From: Planctomycetaceae bacterium
Lineage (GTDB): Bacteria > Planctomycetota > Planctomycetia > Pirellulales > Thermoguttaceae
Assembly: GCA_031269105.1 (NCBI GenBank)
Contig: JAISZO010000384.1
Span: 1 to 41,523 of the forward strand
Reading direction: 5' to 3'
DNA length: 41,523 nt
Of the stretch, positions 15,616-24,617 are shown piece after piece. How positions within the stretch are numbered: the first letter of the stretch is position 1; every line of letters starts with the position of its first letter. The notes under the pieces were generated by a model, which saw only the letters and a list, made by a program, of their open reading frames with translations, was not told where the DNA came from and did not search any database. Both the position numbers and the translations under genes were made by a program.

Positions 15616-17136
15616 TTATTTTTCTTCATCGCCTTGTGGTCGAATCGATTCAAAATACTGCCGAATCATGCGGCGTTGTCCGAGCGGAATCGGTTCGTTT
15701 TCCAACACGGATTCGGACGCTTTTTGATATTCTTTGTACGCTTCTTTATAAGGAATCCGCGACGTTTCCTCGTTTCCTTCTTTCGAGGTCATTTTTTCAA
15801 ACTCGGACGGTCCGGCGCCTTGTATTCCGGTAATTTGTTTCATTTCTCGATTGCCGTCGAGATTGGTTTCTTGACCCGCGTCGGGACGTCCCGCCGTACC
15901 GTGTCCCCAATTTTTACCTGGACTGTTCGATTTGCTCGTATTGTTGCCGCCGTTTTTATCGCTGGGATTGTTGCCCGGATTATTGCACGAACCGGCGCAA
16001 TCTGATTTGCAAAGTCCCAACAACGCGAGCTTACTTCCCAATGATTGACAAATTCCTTTGCGAAGTCCTTGCGACTTGCAGATTCCGGCAATTTCGCACG
16101 CCGATTCTTTCGCTCCGTCGCAATTTCCTTCTTGTAATTCATCGGCGAGTTTGTCGATCAGTTTAAGCAGTTTATCCTGACCGCGTTTTTGTATTCCGGC
16201 GGTTGCTTTTTTCAGTTGCGCGGAAACCGCGTTCCGTTCTTGTTTCGACGTCTGCGAAATATCCATTTTTTCGAGATCATTGGCGGCTTTCGCGTAATTC
16301 TCTTCTTTTAAATGCTGACTTGCCGACCGCGACGCTTCCGCAGCGCCGAGCGCGTCGGCAATTTCCTGCATTGAGGCGTCCATTTGTTCAAGATTGTAAT
16401 CGCTCATCAATTGATTCATCGCCGCTTCCATTTCAGACATAACCGCCATCGCCTCGCGCGGATTCGCCGCCGCGTCTTCGAGTTTCGTTTGCGCTTGCTC
16501 CAATTTTTCAGCAAGTTCTTTCAATTCTTTTTCGTCTTTGTGTTCTTCGGCTTTTTCTTCAATCCACTCGATCAGTTCTTTTTTCAGAATTTCAGCGCTC
16601 TCGACAACCGTTTGAACCGGCGACGGGGCGGCTTCGGCAACTTGACGCGGATTGATTATCGGCGATACCGCGCAAAAAACCGCCGTTGTAAGTAACAGAA
16701 AAAGCGTTCGTCCGAAGTATTTCGGCAGACGGTACGGCGCTACAGATTTTGCGTCAACTTTTACCGCATACGCCGCCGCGTCGGAAATTTGCAAACGTTC
16801 TATCGGCGTTTGCGACGGTTTAGCGATTAGCCGTAACGCCGTCAAAACGCGGTCTTTCAACCGATAATACGAGTCGATTTTCTCCGCAGAATTTTTTACG
16901 TCCGACGGAAGAATCCAACCGACAATTCCGCCGAGAAGTAATCCAAAAATCAGACAAACGCCCAAAACTCCCCAACCATTCCATTGCGGCGCCCATCCGG
17001 GAAACTGCGCGGCGATAATGATCAACGCAACAATCGCCGCGTAAAAAACTCCGTAACACAACGACTCAAACAAACGCTGCATTCGATTCCGACGGCTCAC
17101 TGCTCCAAGCGATTCTGTAATGATTTTTTTGGTCAT
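15616..17136 (-). CDS. Membrane-anchored coiled-coil protein of the planctomycete Bat-cluster type
   Basis: The 506 residues show three hydrophobic segments (about 27-43, 55-76 and 142-160), then a long acidic coiled coil (KELKELAEKLEQAQTKLEDA and similar). A Cys-rich patch (CKSDCAGSC) and an Asn/Gly/Ser-rich linker (about 385-430) follow, and the C-terminus ends RRMIRQYFESIRP. This layout recalls the large membrane proteins that accompany MoxR, DUF58 and vWA genes in planctomycetes. If so, it would partner the DUF58 protein encoded 10 kb away; this is inference. It has GAGG eight bases before the ATG and is transcribed alone. Confidence 0.7.
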   Translation of the reverse strand: MTKKIITESLGAVSRRNRMQRLFESLCYGVFYAAIVALIIIAAQFPGWAPQWNGWGVLGVCLIFGLLLGGIVGWILPSDVKNSAEKIDSYYRLKDRVLTALRLIAKPSQTPIERLQISDAAAYAVKVDAKSVAPYRLPKYFGRTLFLLLTTAVFCAVSPIINPRQVAEAAPSPVQTVVESAEILKKELIEWIEEKAEEHKDEKELKELAEKLEQAQTKLEDAAANPREAMAVMSEMEAAMNQLMSDYNLEQMDASMQEIADALGAAEASRSASQHLKEENYAKAANDLEKMDISQTSKQERNAVSAQLKKATAGIQKRGQDKLLKLIDKLADELQEGNCDGAKESACEIAGICKSQGLRKGICQSLGSKLALLGLCKSDCAGSCNNPGNNPSDKNGGNNTSKSNSPGKNWGHGTAGRPDAGQETNLDGNREMKQITGIQGAGPSEFEKMTSKEGNEETSRIPYKEAYKEYQKASESVLENEPIPLGQRRMIRQYFESIRPQGDEEK

Positions 17137-17170
17137 AAGATTTTCCTCTATTTTATGAACAACGATTTTT

Positions 17171-17201
17171 CGGCAATTGCAATAACGCGATAAAATTGCC
17201 G
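17171..17201 (-). promoter_or_regulatory. Hairpin at the very 5' end of the 15616-17136 transcript
   Basis: CGGCAATT at 17194-17201 (minus reading) is followed by a 15-base loop and AATTGCCG, a perfect 8-bp stem. It would start at or within a base or two of the predicted transcription start, so it may be a 5' stabilising hairpin or an operator. Confidence 0.4.
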
Positions 17202-17207
17202 TTCCTT

Positions 17208-17236
17208 ATTGTAATGATATTGTCGTTACATCGCAA
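17208..17236 (-). promoter_or_regulatory. Promoter of the coiled-coil membrane protein gene
   Basis: On the minus strand TTGCGA and TACAAT are separated by exactly 17 bases, giving a leader of about 65 bases. Confidence 0.55.
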
Positions 17237-17321
17237 GCTGTAAAAGATAAAAAAAGGAAAAAATTTTTACGATTTGCAAGATTGTCTATAAAACCAGAAT
17301 TTTAAGCGCTACGAGTATATC

Positions 17322-17369
17322 TTGATAATCCTGTTAATCTTGTCAAAAAATAAGTTTTCAGAAGTTCCC
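17322..17369. repeat. Single arm of a dispersed repeat also found at 30006-30136
   Basis: The word runs from TTGATAATCCTGTTAATC through TTGTCAAAAAATAAG and ends TTTTCAGAAGTTCCC. Both arms of 30006-30136 carry the same order of words. It sits in the spacer between two minus-strand genes. Confidence 0.55.
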
Positions 17370-17421
17370 AAAAGAACTTTAAAGACAACAAGAAAATTTA
17401 TTTTGATGCTGTTTTCCGCAT

Positions 17422-18690
17422 TTATCGTCCCGGCGCTTGAGGCCAATAAATCGTCGGGACAGCGTTGGGATTGGTGCCAAATGAAAAATTGACGCCGAAA
17501 TTTAACGCCCAATGAGAATGCGTTGTCGTTATTTCACGCCCTAAAATGACGTTGTCCGCGACTTCCGCATAAACGTTCACGCGGTCGCTCCACCAATATT
17601 TTAATCCGAAACCGAAAGGTATTTCCCATGTATTGATTTTTTGGCTGTTCCCAAAATTGTCTTGAAAACGTTCATGGACATAACCCAAACCAATTCTCAT
17701 ATACGGTCGCCATTTCGCTTCGCCGTAAGGATAATAATGAATTGCCGCGTCCAATGTTGTAATTTTGTTACTTCTGTCCCGAACCGGCGTCACAGAATTG
17801 GAGACGTCGCGAATAGAAACCGACGAACAAAACAATCGGCTTTCTATGCCCCAATAATGATCGATATTCCAACCAAGAACGACTCCGCCGTCTTGCCCCG
17901 ATTTCTGATCGATTTGCCCTTTGATTAATTTTGTTCCGTATGTTTTGCCGCAAAATACGCCAAAATAATAAGGACGGTCAAGCCAACTTTCGTCTTCGAG
18001 CGGACTTCCCACGCCGCGATGCGGTCCATCCGGCGCGTTGAACGGACTCAAAAGTTTAAGATTTCGCCAGCCGGTTTCCAATAACGGCGACCGAAGCGGC
18101 ATATATTGACTATATTCGCTATTTCCTACGGAGTAATTTGACAGATTCGCGTTTTCTTCATTCGGCGATAAAGAATTTTGCATGTGATAAGGATTATTAT
18201 AGGGATTATATTGCCCCCAATTATTGTCGTTTGCGTAACCGTTAGGATAATTGCCGTAAGGATTCTGCGAGATGAAGTAAGGAGAATTTGCCCCATAATA
18301 CGGAGAATACATCGCTTGTGGGGATTGCGCAACATAAGAAGGCGGAATTGAAGAGCCGCTTCCGGCAACGTAAGGCGTGTCGCTCGGCGTTGAATAATTG
18401 CCATAAACTGCATTTCCATAAGGATTTGTCGCTGTTGCGTAAAAATTTGCGTTGTTTTGCGGCGTGAAATTTGCCTGATTCGTTGAAGTCGCGGCGGTAT
18501 ATTGTTGGAAATTTAATTGAGGCGGAGCCGGCGCAGAAGGTAGAAAATGATTACTTGGCGCGGCGGAAATATATTGAGCAAATAAAATTTGATTTTTGAT
18601 TTGCAAAACTCCAAGTAAAAACACAATCACGATTCCTCGAAAAAGGTGATTTGCTATCAAAAAATTGTTGTTTACTTGAATAAAAGCCAT
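17422..18690 (-). CDS. Outer-membrane beta-barrel-like protein with Tyr/Asn/Pro-rich N-terminal half
   Basis: A hydrophobic N-terminal segment (IVIVFLLGVLQI) is probably a signal peptide. About 170 low-complexity residues follow, rich in Tyr, Asn, Pro and Ser (NPYGNAVYGNYS, YNPYNNPYHMQNS). From about residue 225 alternating strands appear (YYFGVFCGKTYG, GVVLGWNIDHYWGIESRLF, YMRIGLGYVHERF, IPFGFGLKYWWSDRVNVYAE), ending in HWALNFGVNFSFG. This pattern fits a small eight-stranded OmpA/OmpW-type barrel. Its role is unknown; the Tyr/Asn region may extend outward or bind the wall. No clear ribosome site is seen before the ATG. The divergent spacer to gspE (18691-19121) has no convincing gene. Confidence 0.7.
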   Translation of the reverse strand: MAFIQVNNNFLIANHLFRGIVIVFLLGVLQIKNQILFAQYISAAPSNHFLPSAPAPPQLNFQQYTAATSTNQANFTPQNNANFYATATNPYGNAVYGNYSTPSDTPYVAGSGSSIPPSYVAQSPQAMYSPYYGANSPYFISQNPYGNYPNGYANDNNWGQYNPYNNPYHMQNSLSPNEENANLSNYSVGNSEYSQYMPLRSPLLETGWRNLKLLSPFNAPDGPHRGVGSPLEDESWLDRPYYFGVFCGKTYGTKLIKGQIDQKSGQDGGVVLGWNIDHYWGIESRLFCSSVSIRDVSNSVTPVRDRSNKITTLDAAIHYYPYGEAKWRPYMRIGLGYVHERFQDNFGNSQKINTWEIPFGFGLKYWWSDRVNVYAEVADNVILGREITTTHSHWALNFGVNFSFGTNPNAVPTIYWPQAPGR

Positions 18691-19121
18691 ATAATAATAT
18701 TGTGAAACCTTGAGAGAATTTGTTTTTTACCGGATTAAGCTGGTTTTTCTCATAAAAAGCGACGAATTATGCGGTATTTTTCTCTGAGCGTCAACAGATA
18801 TTTTTTCATTTTCCCGAAGTTTTGAATTTTATTTTCGTATTCAATTTTTCAAAAGAGCGATTTGTTGCGAAAACGCAAAAAAAATTACAGAAATGACGAT
18901 ATAGCGGAAAGTTTGGAAAAAGCATATTGACTTTTTGGGAAGTATCATTAGTTTGGTAAGTAGAGAAATCGTTGGAATTTTACAGATCAAGAAAAAATTA
19001 CCGTTAATCTCTTGAGTTTTGACTTTTTTAATTTCTCGCATTCGCTTTTTGCATAGCGAAATGAAGCGCCGACGTGTCGGCAATATTTGAACAATTTTCA
19101 ATTACTCGTCAGGACAAATCT

Positions 19122-20834
19122 ATGGTTGCCAAAAGACCGAATTATCTGGGCATTTTAGTGAAAAATGGCGTTGCAAGTCGCGATCAAATCAAAGAAGCGG
19201 TGGAGATGGCGAATCAGACCGACGTCAAAATTCCCGACGCTTTGATTCGCATGGGATATGCCACAAGCGAAGATATCGCCAAAGCTTTAGCGGAAGAACA
19301 CGGCAAAGAATACGTCAATTTGACGGACGTGATGATTCGTCCGTCAGTAGTGGAATTGATCGCGGAATCTATGGCTCGCGAAAATTCGATCATGCCTTAT
19401 GAAGAGGACGGCGATATTCTCCGCATCGTCATCAGCGATCCGAATGACTTTGCAACGATACAAAAAATTCAATTTTATGTTAATCGCCCGATTGAAATTG
19501 TTTTAGCGGCAAAAGAAGCAATCAACGAGGCGATTAATCGCCATTACAGTCAAATCATTGGGCAAAGTACCGACTCCATGATGCAGGAGATGACCGATAC
19601 GGCGATTGATTTTACGTCGATTGAAACAGACGTCGCTGGCGGCGCTTCAACAGCTAACGACGAAAGCGAAGGTCCAATCGTCCGTTTGGTCAGTCAGATT
19701 ATTAACGAGGCGGTCAATCTTCGCGCGTCCGATATTCATGTCGAACCGTTTGAAGATCGCGTAAGAATACGTTACAGAATTGACGGAATGTTAGTGGAAC
19801 GCGACGCAATTCCGAAACGTATGCAAAGTCCTTTGATTTCGCGTATCAAGATTCTTTCGCGGCTAGACATTGCAGAACGCCGCCGAACGCAAGACGGACG
19901 AATCAAATTGTCGCTCGGCGATAAAGAACTCGACCTTCGCGTGAGCGTTGTACCAACAAGTCACGGTCAATCAATTGTTATGCGAATTTTGGACAAAGAT
20001 AACATTCGCGTCAATTTGACGCATTTGGGATTTTCGGAACGTGATTATCAGCGTTTTCATCAACTTATTCGCCGCCCGAATGGAATTATTCTCGTGACAG
20101 GTCCCACAGGATCAGGAAAAACAACTTCTTTGTATGCTGCATTAAATGAGTTAAATACGCCGACGAGGAAAATTATTACGGCAGAAGATCCTGTCGAATA
20201 CTATCTTCCGGGTATCAATCAATGTGAAATACGTCACTCAATTGGTTTAGATTTTGCCCGCGTTATCCGCGCAATGTTGCGTCAGGCGCCGAATATTATT
20301 CTTGTCGGCGAAATGCGGGATTTAGAAACCGCACAAATGGGAATTCAGGCGTCTTTAACTGGACACTTGGTTTTTAGTACGCTACATACGAACGATGCGC
20401 CCGGGGCTATTACACGTTTAGTCGATATGGGAGTACCACCTTATTTGGTTTCCAGCTCGGTCATTGGAATCATGGGACAGCGTCTTGTCCGCGTGAATTG
20501 TCCAAAATGCAAGAAACCTTATACGCCGTCGGACTCCGAACTTGCTGAAGCGCATATTTCTTCCGAACAGGCGACAAAAGCTAATTTTATGAAAGGAAAA
20601 GGATGCGGTTCTTGTAACAATAAAGGTTATCGCGGACGAATGGCAATTTTCGAGCTTATGATGATGACTTCTAAAATAAGAGAAATGACATTTCAACAGG
20701 CAAGCACGGTAGAAATCCGCCGCGCTGCCTGTAAAGAAGGCATGACAACGCTTTATGAAGACGGAATCAAAAAAGTTTTGAAAGGAATTACTACGGTAGA
20801 GGAAGTTATGCGAGTCGCGCGGCTTGAAGAATAA
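19122..20834 (+). CDS. GspE/PilB-type assembly ATPase (first copy)
   Basis: This 570-residue hexameric ATPase would power pseudopilus or pilus extension at the inner membrane. It has an MshEN-like N-terminal domain (about 1-150), then SDIHVEPFEDRVRIRYRIDG. Walker A is GPTGSGKTT with Lys333, and the Asp box and Walker B region read ILVGEMRD. The His box is STLHTND. A tetracysteine zinc site (CPKC and CGSC) is typical of GspE. ATG 19122 has AGGA eight bases upstream, so the GTG at 19074 is not needed. It is the first gene of the secretion/pilus locus. Confidence 0.93.
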   Translation: MVAKRPNYLGILVKNGVASRDQIKEAVEMANQTDVKIPDALIRMGYATSEDIAKALAEEHGKEYVNLTDVMIRPSVVELIAESMARENSIMPYEEDGDILRIVISDPNDFATIQKIQFYVNRPIEIVLAAKEAINEAINRHYSQIIGQSTDSMMQEMTDTAIDFTSIETDVAGGASTANDESEGPIVRLVSQIINEAVNLRASDIHVEPFEDRVRIRYRIDGMLVERDAIPKRMQSPLISRIKILSRLDIAERRRTQDGRIKLSLGDKELDLRVSVVPTSHGQSIVMRILDKDNIRVNLTHLGFSERDYQRFHQLIRRPNGIILVTGPTGSGKTTSLYAALNELNTPTRKIITAEDPVEYYLPGINQCEIRHSIGLDFARVIRAMLRQAPNIILVGEMRDLETAQMGIQASLTGHLVFSTLHTNDAPGAITRLVDMGVPPYLVSSSVIGIMGQRLVRVNCPKCKKPYTPSDSELAEAHISSEQATKANFMKGKGCGSCNNKGYRGRMAIFELMMMTSKIREMTFQQASTVEIRRAACKEGMTTLYEDGIKKVLKGITTVEEVMRVARLEE

Positions 20835-20926
20835 TGTTGCAATAAAACAAGTTTCGCAAAATTTATTGAATGATTTTATGTTTGGTATAAATTCTGCTCG
20901 ATGAACTCTCTTTGATAGGGGTTCAC

Positions 20927-20948
20927 AATCAAATACCATAATTTGATT
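20927..20948. repeat. Perfect 8-bp hairpin between gspE and pilT
   Basis: AATCAAAT, a six-base loop ACCATA, then ATTTGATT, in the 231-bp spacer. It could slow or end transcription, but no T tract follows directly. Confidence 0.4.
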
Positions 20949-21065
20949 TGTTAAACAGTTTTTCATGCCAAATCTGAAAAATGTAAAAAATATTTTTAAA
21001 AGTTGGGTTGTTTACAAATAATTACGTTGTCGGAGAAAATCCGGCGTAAGAAATAATGATTGATT

Positions 21066-22166
21066 ATGGGAACAGTTTTAATTGACAGATTGTTGGAAAC
21101 CGTTGTGGTTCGCGGAGCAAGCGACTTGCATATCGCTGTCGGACAACCGCCGGTGATCCGTCTGCATGGGCGACTTGTCAAACTCGAAACCAAAATTCTT
21201 GAAGCGGAAGATACAACGGCTTTGATGAAAAGTATCACGCCGGAACGTTGTCAACAGGAATTGCAGGAAGTCGGCGGTTCCGACTTTGGTTTTGCTTTTG
21301 GCGATAAAGCCCGTTTCCGTGTTTCGATTTTCAAACAAAAAGGAAATACGGGCATGGTTTTGCGGCAAATTCCAAACTCCTTGTTATCGATGGAACAGTT
21401 AAATACTCCGCCGATTATGAAAGACCTGTTAATGCGTCCGAGAGGTTTGATTCTCGTAACAGGTCCGACGGGTTCGGGAAAATCAACAACTTTAGCGGCA
21501 TGTATTGATTATTTGAACCAAAACGTTGACCATCACATTATAACAATTGAAGACCCGATTGAGTTTTATCATAACCATAAAAAATCGACCGTAAATCAGC
21601 GCGAAGTCGGATTGGACGTGCCGTCGTTTGCCGAAGCTATCCGCCGCGCGTTGCGCCAAGACCCGGACGTGATTCTCGTCGGTGAAATGCGGGATTTAGA
21701 GACGATTGAAGCGGCGATTACGGCGGCGGAAACTGGTCACGTTGTATTTGGAACGTTGCACACCACCGGCGCGCAAGGAACGGTCAACCGTATTATTGAC
21801 GTGTTCCCGACAACGCAGCAAGACCAAATTCGGACGCAGCTTTCCACGTCCATTATTGGAATTTTGTCGCAGCAACTTTTGCCGAGAATACAAGGCGGAC
21901 GTGTTGCGGCGTATGAAATGCTCGTCGTAAATCCGGCTATTGCCAACTTGATCCGTGAAAATAAAACGTTTCGTATTACGTCGTCCATTCAAACCGGACA
22001 CAAACAAGGAATGCAGTTATTGGACGATCATTTGTTCCGATTGTGGAAAGATAGAATCGTAACCAAAGAAGACGTAATTATCAAATCCAATCTTCCCGAA
22101 ATGCTTGAAAAAAAAATACAGCGGTGGGAAGCGGGCGAAATGCTCGCCGAAGACGACGAATCGTGA
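21066..22166 (+). CDS. pilT: Twitching/retraction ATPase PilT
   Basis: The 366-residue protein has the PilT size and lacks the long N-terminal domain of GspE. ASDLHIAVGQPPVIRLHGRL opens the PAS-like domain. Walker A is GPTGSGKST with Lys139, with ILVGEMRDLETIEAA as Walker B and GTLHTTGA as the His box. The diagnostic PilT motif AIANLIRE (residues 291-298; AIRNLIRE in the family) is present. PilT depolymerises type IV pili. Its place in a GspE-F-G-K locus suggests a pseudopilus that can retract, or shared use by a separate pilus. ATG 21066 is chosen over the upstream TTG. Confidence 0.92.
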   Translation: MGTVLIDRLLETVVVRGASDLHIAVGQPPVIRLHGRLVKLETKILEAEDTTALMKSITPERCQQELQEVGGSDFGFAFGDKARFRVSIFKQKGNTGMVLRQIPNSLLSMEQLNTPPIMKDLLMRPRGLILVTGPTGSGKSTTLAACIDYLNQNVDHHIITIEDPIEFYHNHKKSTVNQREVGLDVPSFAEAIRRALRQDPDVILVGEMRDLETIEAAITAAETGHVVFGTLHTTGAQGTVNRIIDVFPTTQQDQIRTQLSTSIIGILSQQLLPRIQGGRVAAYEMLVVNPAIANLIRENKTFRITSSIQTGHKQGMQLLDDHLFRLWKDRIVTKEDVIIKSNLPEMLEKKIQRWEAGEMLAEDDES

Positions 22167-22256
22167 AAAAGTATAAAAAGAAAAATTAAGAAAGTTGTTC
22201 TAAATATTTTCATTCAAATTATGAACACATTCGCAAAATTTGCTCCGTTTGAAATT

Positions 22257-22308
22257 CTCCTCCTTTGGAGGGGTGACAGTCGGCGTCAGCCGACTGACGG
22301 GGTGGTTA
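22257..22308 (+). repeat. REP-like double hairpin
   Basis: CCTCC-TTT-GGAGG at 22259-22271 is followed by a perfect CAGTCGGC-GTCA-GCCGACTG hairpin at 22277-22296 and then ACGGGGTGG. The same order occurs on the minus strand at 1386-1427. Confidence 0.65.
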
Positions 22309-22367
22309 AGAATTTAGTGTTGTGTTGTATATGTGCGAATGAATTGCATAAAACATAAAATTCCATT

Positions 22368-22494
22368 ATGAGAGAATCCGTCAAATATAATCGACTTCTT
22401 TACAATCCTGTTCTACGGTTAAAGGCAAGAGAGTTAAGGAAAGCCGGGAATCTTTCAGAAGTTTTGTTATGAAATCAACTTAAACAAAAACGTT
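22368..22494 (+). pseudogene. DUF559-type endonuclease-like remnant
   Basis: From ATG 22368 the frame reads MRESVKYNRLLYNPVLRLKA then RELRK. A one-base shift in an AAAA run (22140-22143 of the 22-kb line, that is about 22440-22443) restores AGNLSEVLL, then TGA where the family has Trp, then NQLKQKR. The DUF559 family (Vsr-like, PD-(D/E)XK fold) begins in this way (ARELRK, LSEVLLW, LK). The catalytic part is missing. Two separate lesions plus truncation show it is dead. It is bracketed by CCTCC-TTT-GGAGG palindromes on both sides. Confidence 0.65.
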
Positions 22495-22502
22495 CGCAAA
22501 AT

Positions 22503-22527
22503 AATTCCCCTCCTTTGGAGGGGAATT
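22503..22527 (+). terminator. Perfect 11-bp hairpin, terminator-like
   Basis: AATTCCCCTCC, loop TTT, GGAGGGGAATT, then TTA. It shares the CCTCC-TTT-GGAGG core with 22259-22271, so it may be a REP copy serving as a terminator between pilT and the second gspE. The T tract is short. Confidence 0.45.
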
Positions 22528-22648
22528 TTAAACAACACCGTTTAAAGACACATCGTTTTTTCAAACGCCTTCATTTTACAAATGTTTTGGCAAATACGAC
22601 TTCATCCAAAAATACTAAGACAACGCAGAAAAATAAGAGACAACAATA

Positions 22649-24367
22649 ATGGCGACACGCAGACTTGAACAGGTTTTGGTCGATTTGGGTTACATCGACG
22701 ACGAACAGATGGAACTTCTGGTCGAGGAACATCAGGAGCGAAACGGCGAAAAAATGGGGCAAGTTGCCCTCAGCATGGGATTGATTAACGAGGATAAACT
22801 CTCTCACGCGCTTGCCGAACAATTTGGTTATCAAGAAGTGAATTTGATTGACTTAACGATTCCGCCGGAAGTTTTGGCGCACATGTCGGAGCCGATGGCG
22901 GTGTTGTATAAGGCGGTACCGGTGAGTTTTCGGAACGACGTCTTAACGATTGCCACATGCGAACCGGATAACTTGCTTGCCATTGACGAATTACGGAACT
23001 CGCTTGGTTATCAAATTCGCATTGTGGTGACAACGCCGAAAGATATTGAACAAGCGTTAGGACGTTATTACGCCGCCGACATGGAAACTGTCGAGTCGAT
23101 TTTGAAAGAAATTCAGGAAGACAAAGAACTGCAAAAAATGGCGTCTACGTTGGAATCAAGCGATACAATTGATTTAGCGAGCGTCGAGGCGTTGATCGAC
23201 AGCGCGCCGGTCAAAAAATTGCTCAATATGGTTTTTTTGATGGGAATCAAAGATCATGCCAGCGACTTGCATTTTGAGCCGTTTGAAGACGAATTTAAAA
23301 TACGGATTAAAGCGGACGGAACGTTGTATGAAATGGTTCCGCCGCCGCGTCATTTGGCTTCGGCGATCACGACGCGTATTAAAGTGATGTCGAATCTTGA
23401 TATTGCGGAACGCCGTTTGCCGCAGGACGGACGAATCCAAATGCGAGTCGCGGGACACCCGATTGATTTCCGCGTCAGCGTGTTGCCAACGATGTTCGGA
23501 GAAAGCGTTGTTTGCCGAATACTTGATAAGTCGGTTGTGATGCTGAATCTGGACAATGTCGGAATGGATCCGCAATTATTGAAACAGTTCCGCAAAACGA
23601 TTGAAGTACCGAATGGAATTGTGTTAGTAACGGGACCAACCGGATCGGGAAAAACGACGACGCTTTACGCGGCGTTGAGCGAATTGAATATCATCACCGA
23701 TAAACTGATGACAACGGAAGACCCGGTGGAATACGACATTGACGGAATCGTGCAGATTCCGATTGATTCCGATATCGGCAACACGTTTGCGCAATGTTTG
23801 CGGTCGATTTTGCGGCAGGACCCGGACAAAATCCTTGTTGGAGAAATCCGCGACAAAGAAACGGCGGATATTGCGGTGCAAGCGTCGCTGACAGGTCACT
23901 TGGTATTCAGCACGTTACACACCAACGACGCGCCGAGTACAATAACGCGGCTACGCGATATGGGCGTTCCGGCGTTTTTGATTACCGCGACGGTTCAGGC
24001 GATTTTGGCGCAGCGGCTTGTGCGGAAAATCTGCACCGGATGCCGTGAAAAATTTGTGCCGACGCCGGAGCAATTATTAGAATTAGACATGTCGCCGCGC
24101 GACGCGGAAGGTAAACCGTTTTATCGCGGACGCGGCTGTCCCGCGTGCAACAACACCGGATACAAAGGACGGACGGCGATTCACGAGTTTATGTTGATTA
24201 ACGACGAAATCCGCGAACTGATTAATCGCAACGCCTCCAGCGGAGAAATGCGAGCCGCCAGTCAACGTTACGGAATGCACACGCTTCGCGACGCCGGAAT
24301 GCAAAAGATTTATCAGGGAATTTCCACGATTGAGGAAGTCGCCAGAGAAACGGCGCTGGAAATGTAG
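22649..24367 (+). CDS. GspE/PilB-type assembly ATPase (second copy)
   Basis: The 572-residue protein has the same plan as the copy at 19122: an MshEN-like N-terminus (RLEQVLVDLGYIDDEQMELL), then SDLHFEPFEDEFKIRIKADG. Walker A is GPTGSGKTTT with Lys335; ILVGEIRD and STLHTND follow. A tetracysteine site (CTGC and CPAC) lies in the C-terminal part. The two copies differ throughout, so this is an old paralogue and not a recent duplication. It precedes gspF and is probably the extension ATPase dedicated to this pseudopilus. Confidence 0.93.
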   Translation: MATRRLEQVLVDLGYIDDEQMELLVEEHQERNGEKMGQVALSMGLINEDKLSHALAEQFGYQEVNLIDLTIPPEVLAHMSEPMAVLYKAVPVSFRNDVLTIATCEPDNLLAIDELRNSLGYQIRIVVTTPKDIEQALGRYYAADMETVESILKEIQEDKELQKMASTLESSDTIDLASVEALIDSAPVKKLLNMVFLMGIKDHASDLHFEPFEDEFKIRIKADGTLYEMVPPPRHLASAITTRIKVMSNLDIAERRLPQDGRIQMRVAGHPIDFRVSVLPTMFGESVVCRILDKSVVMLNLDNVGMDPQLLKQFRKTIEVPNGIVLVTGPTGSGKTTTLYAALSELNIITDKLMTTEDPVEYDIDGIVQIPIDSDIGNTFAQCLRSILRQDPDKILVGEIRDKETADIAVQASLTGHLVFSTLHTNDAPSTITRLRDMGVPAFLITATVQAILAQRLVRKICTGCREKFVPTPEQLLELDMSPRDAEGKPFYRGRGCPACNNTGYKGRTAIHEFMLINDEIRELINRNASSGEMRAASQRYGMHTLRDAGMQKIYQGISTIEEVARETALEM

Positions 24368-24427
24368 AAAGTTAAAAGTTAAGAACTAAAAATTAAAAGC
24401 GTCTTGAACTATGATTTATTTGATATA

Positions 24428-24568
24428 ACGCCGTAGGCGTTCCCTATAAAATAACTTCCAGTGAAACTGATAGTAAAAAGGCACAACAAAAACAATTAAC
24501 ATCAATGAGTATGAAAAGGTTTAACGCCGTAGGCGTTCCCTATGAATACCCCCCAGTGAAACTGGGGG
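24428..24568 (+). repeat. Two tandem outer hairpin units of the IS200-like element
   Basis: Each unit is ACGCC-GTA-GGCGT, then TTCCCTAT, then a second stem. The left unit (24428-24473) has a decayed second stem. The right one (24524-24568) has an intact CCCCCAGT-GAA-ACTGGGGG stem. The units repeat at a 96-base period, including the following word with ACAACAAAAACAAT. Confidence 0.75.
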
Positions 24569-24617
24569 TAAAAAGTACAACAAAAACAATCAACTCCGTA
24601 GGAGTTACCCAAGAACA

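Noticed and set aside
18841-19101. An 86-codon minus-strand frame between the barrel protein and gspE
   Set aside because: No ribosome site and no motif; it has the basic, Ile/Lys-rich make-up of random AT-rich sequence.
22230-22498. TTCGCAAA on both sides of the DUF559 remnant as a target-site duplication
   Set aside because: Only eight bases match, the word is common in this sequence, and the ends of the insert are not defined.
24428-24568. CRISPR-like array because of the tandem hairpin units
   Set aside because: Only two units, with a repeated rather than unique segment between them, and no cas genes.
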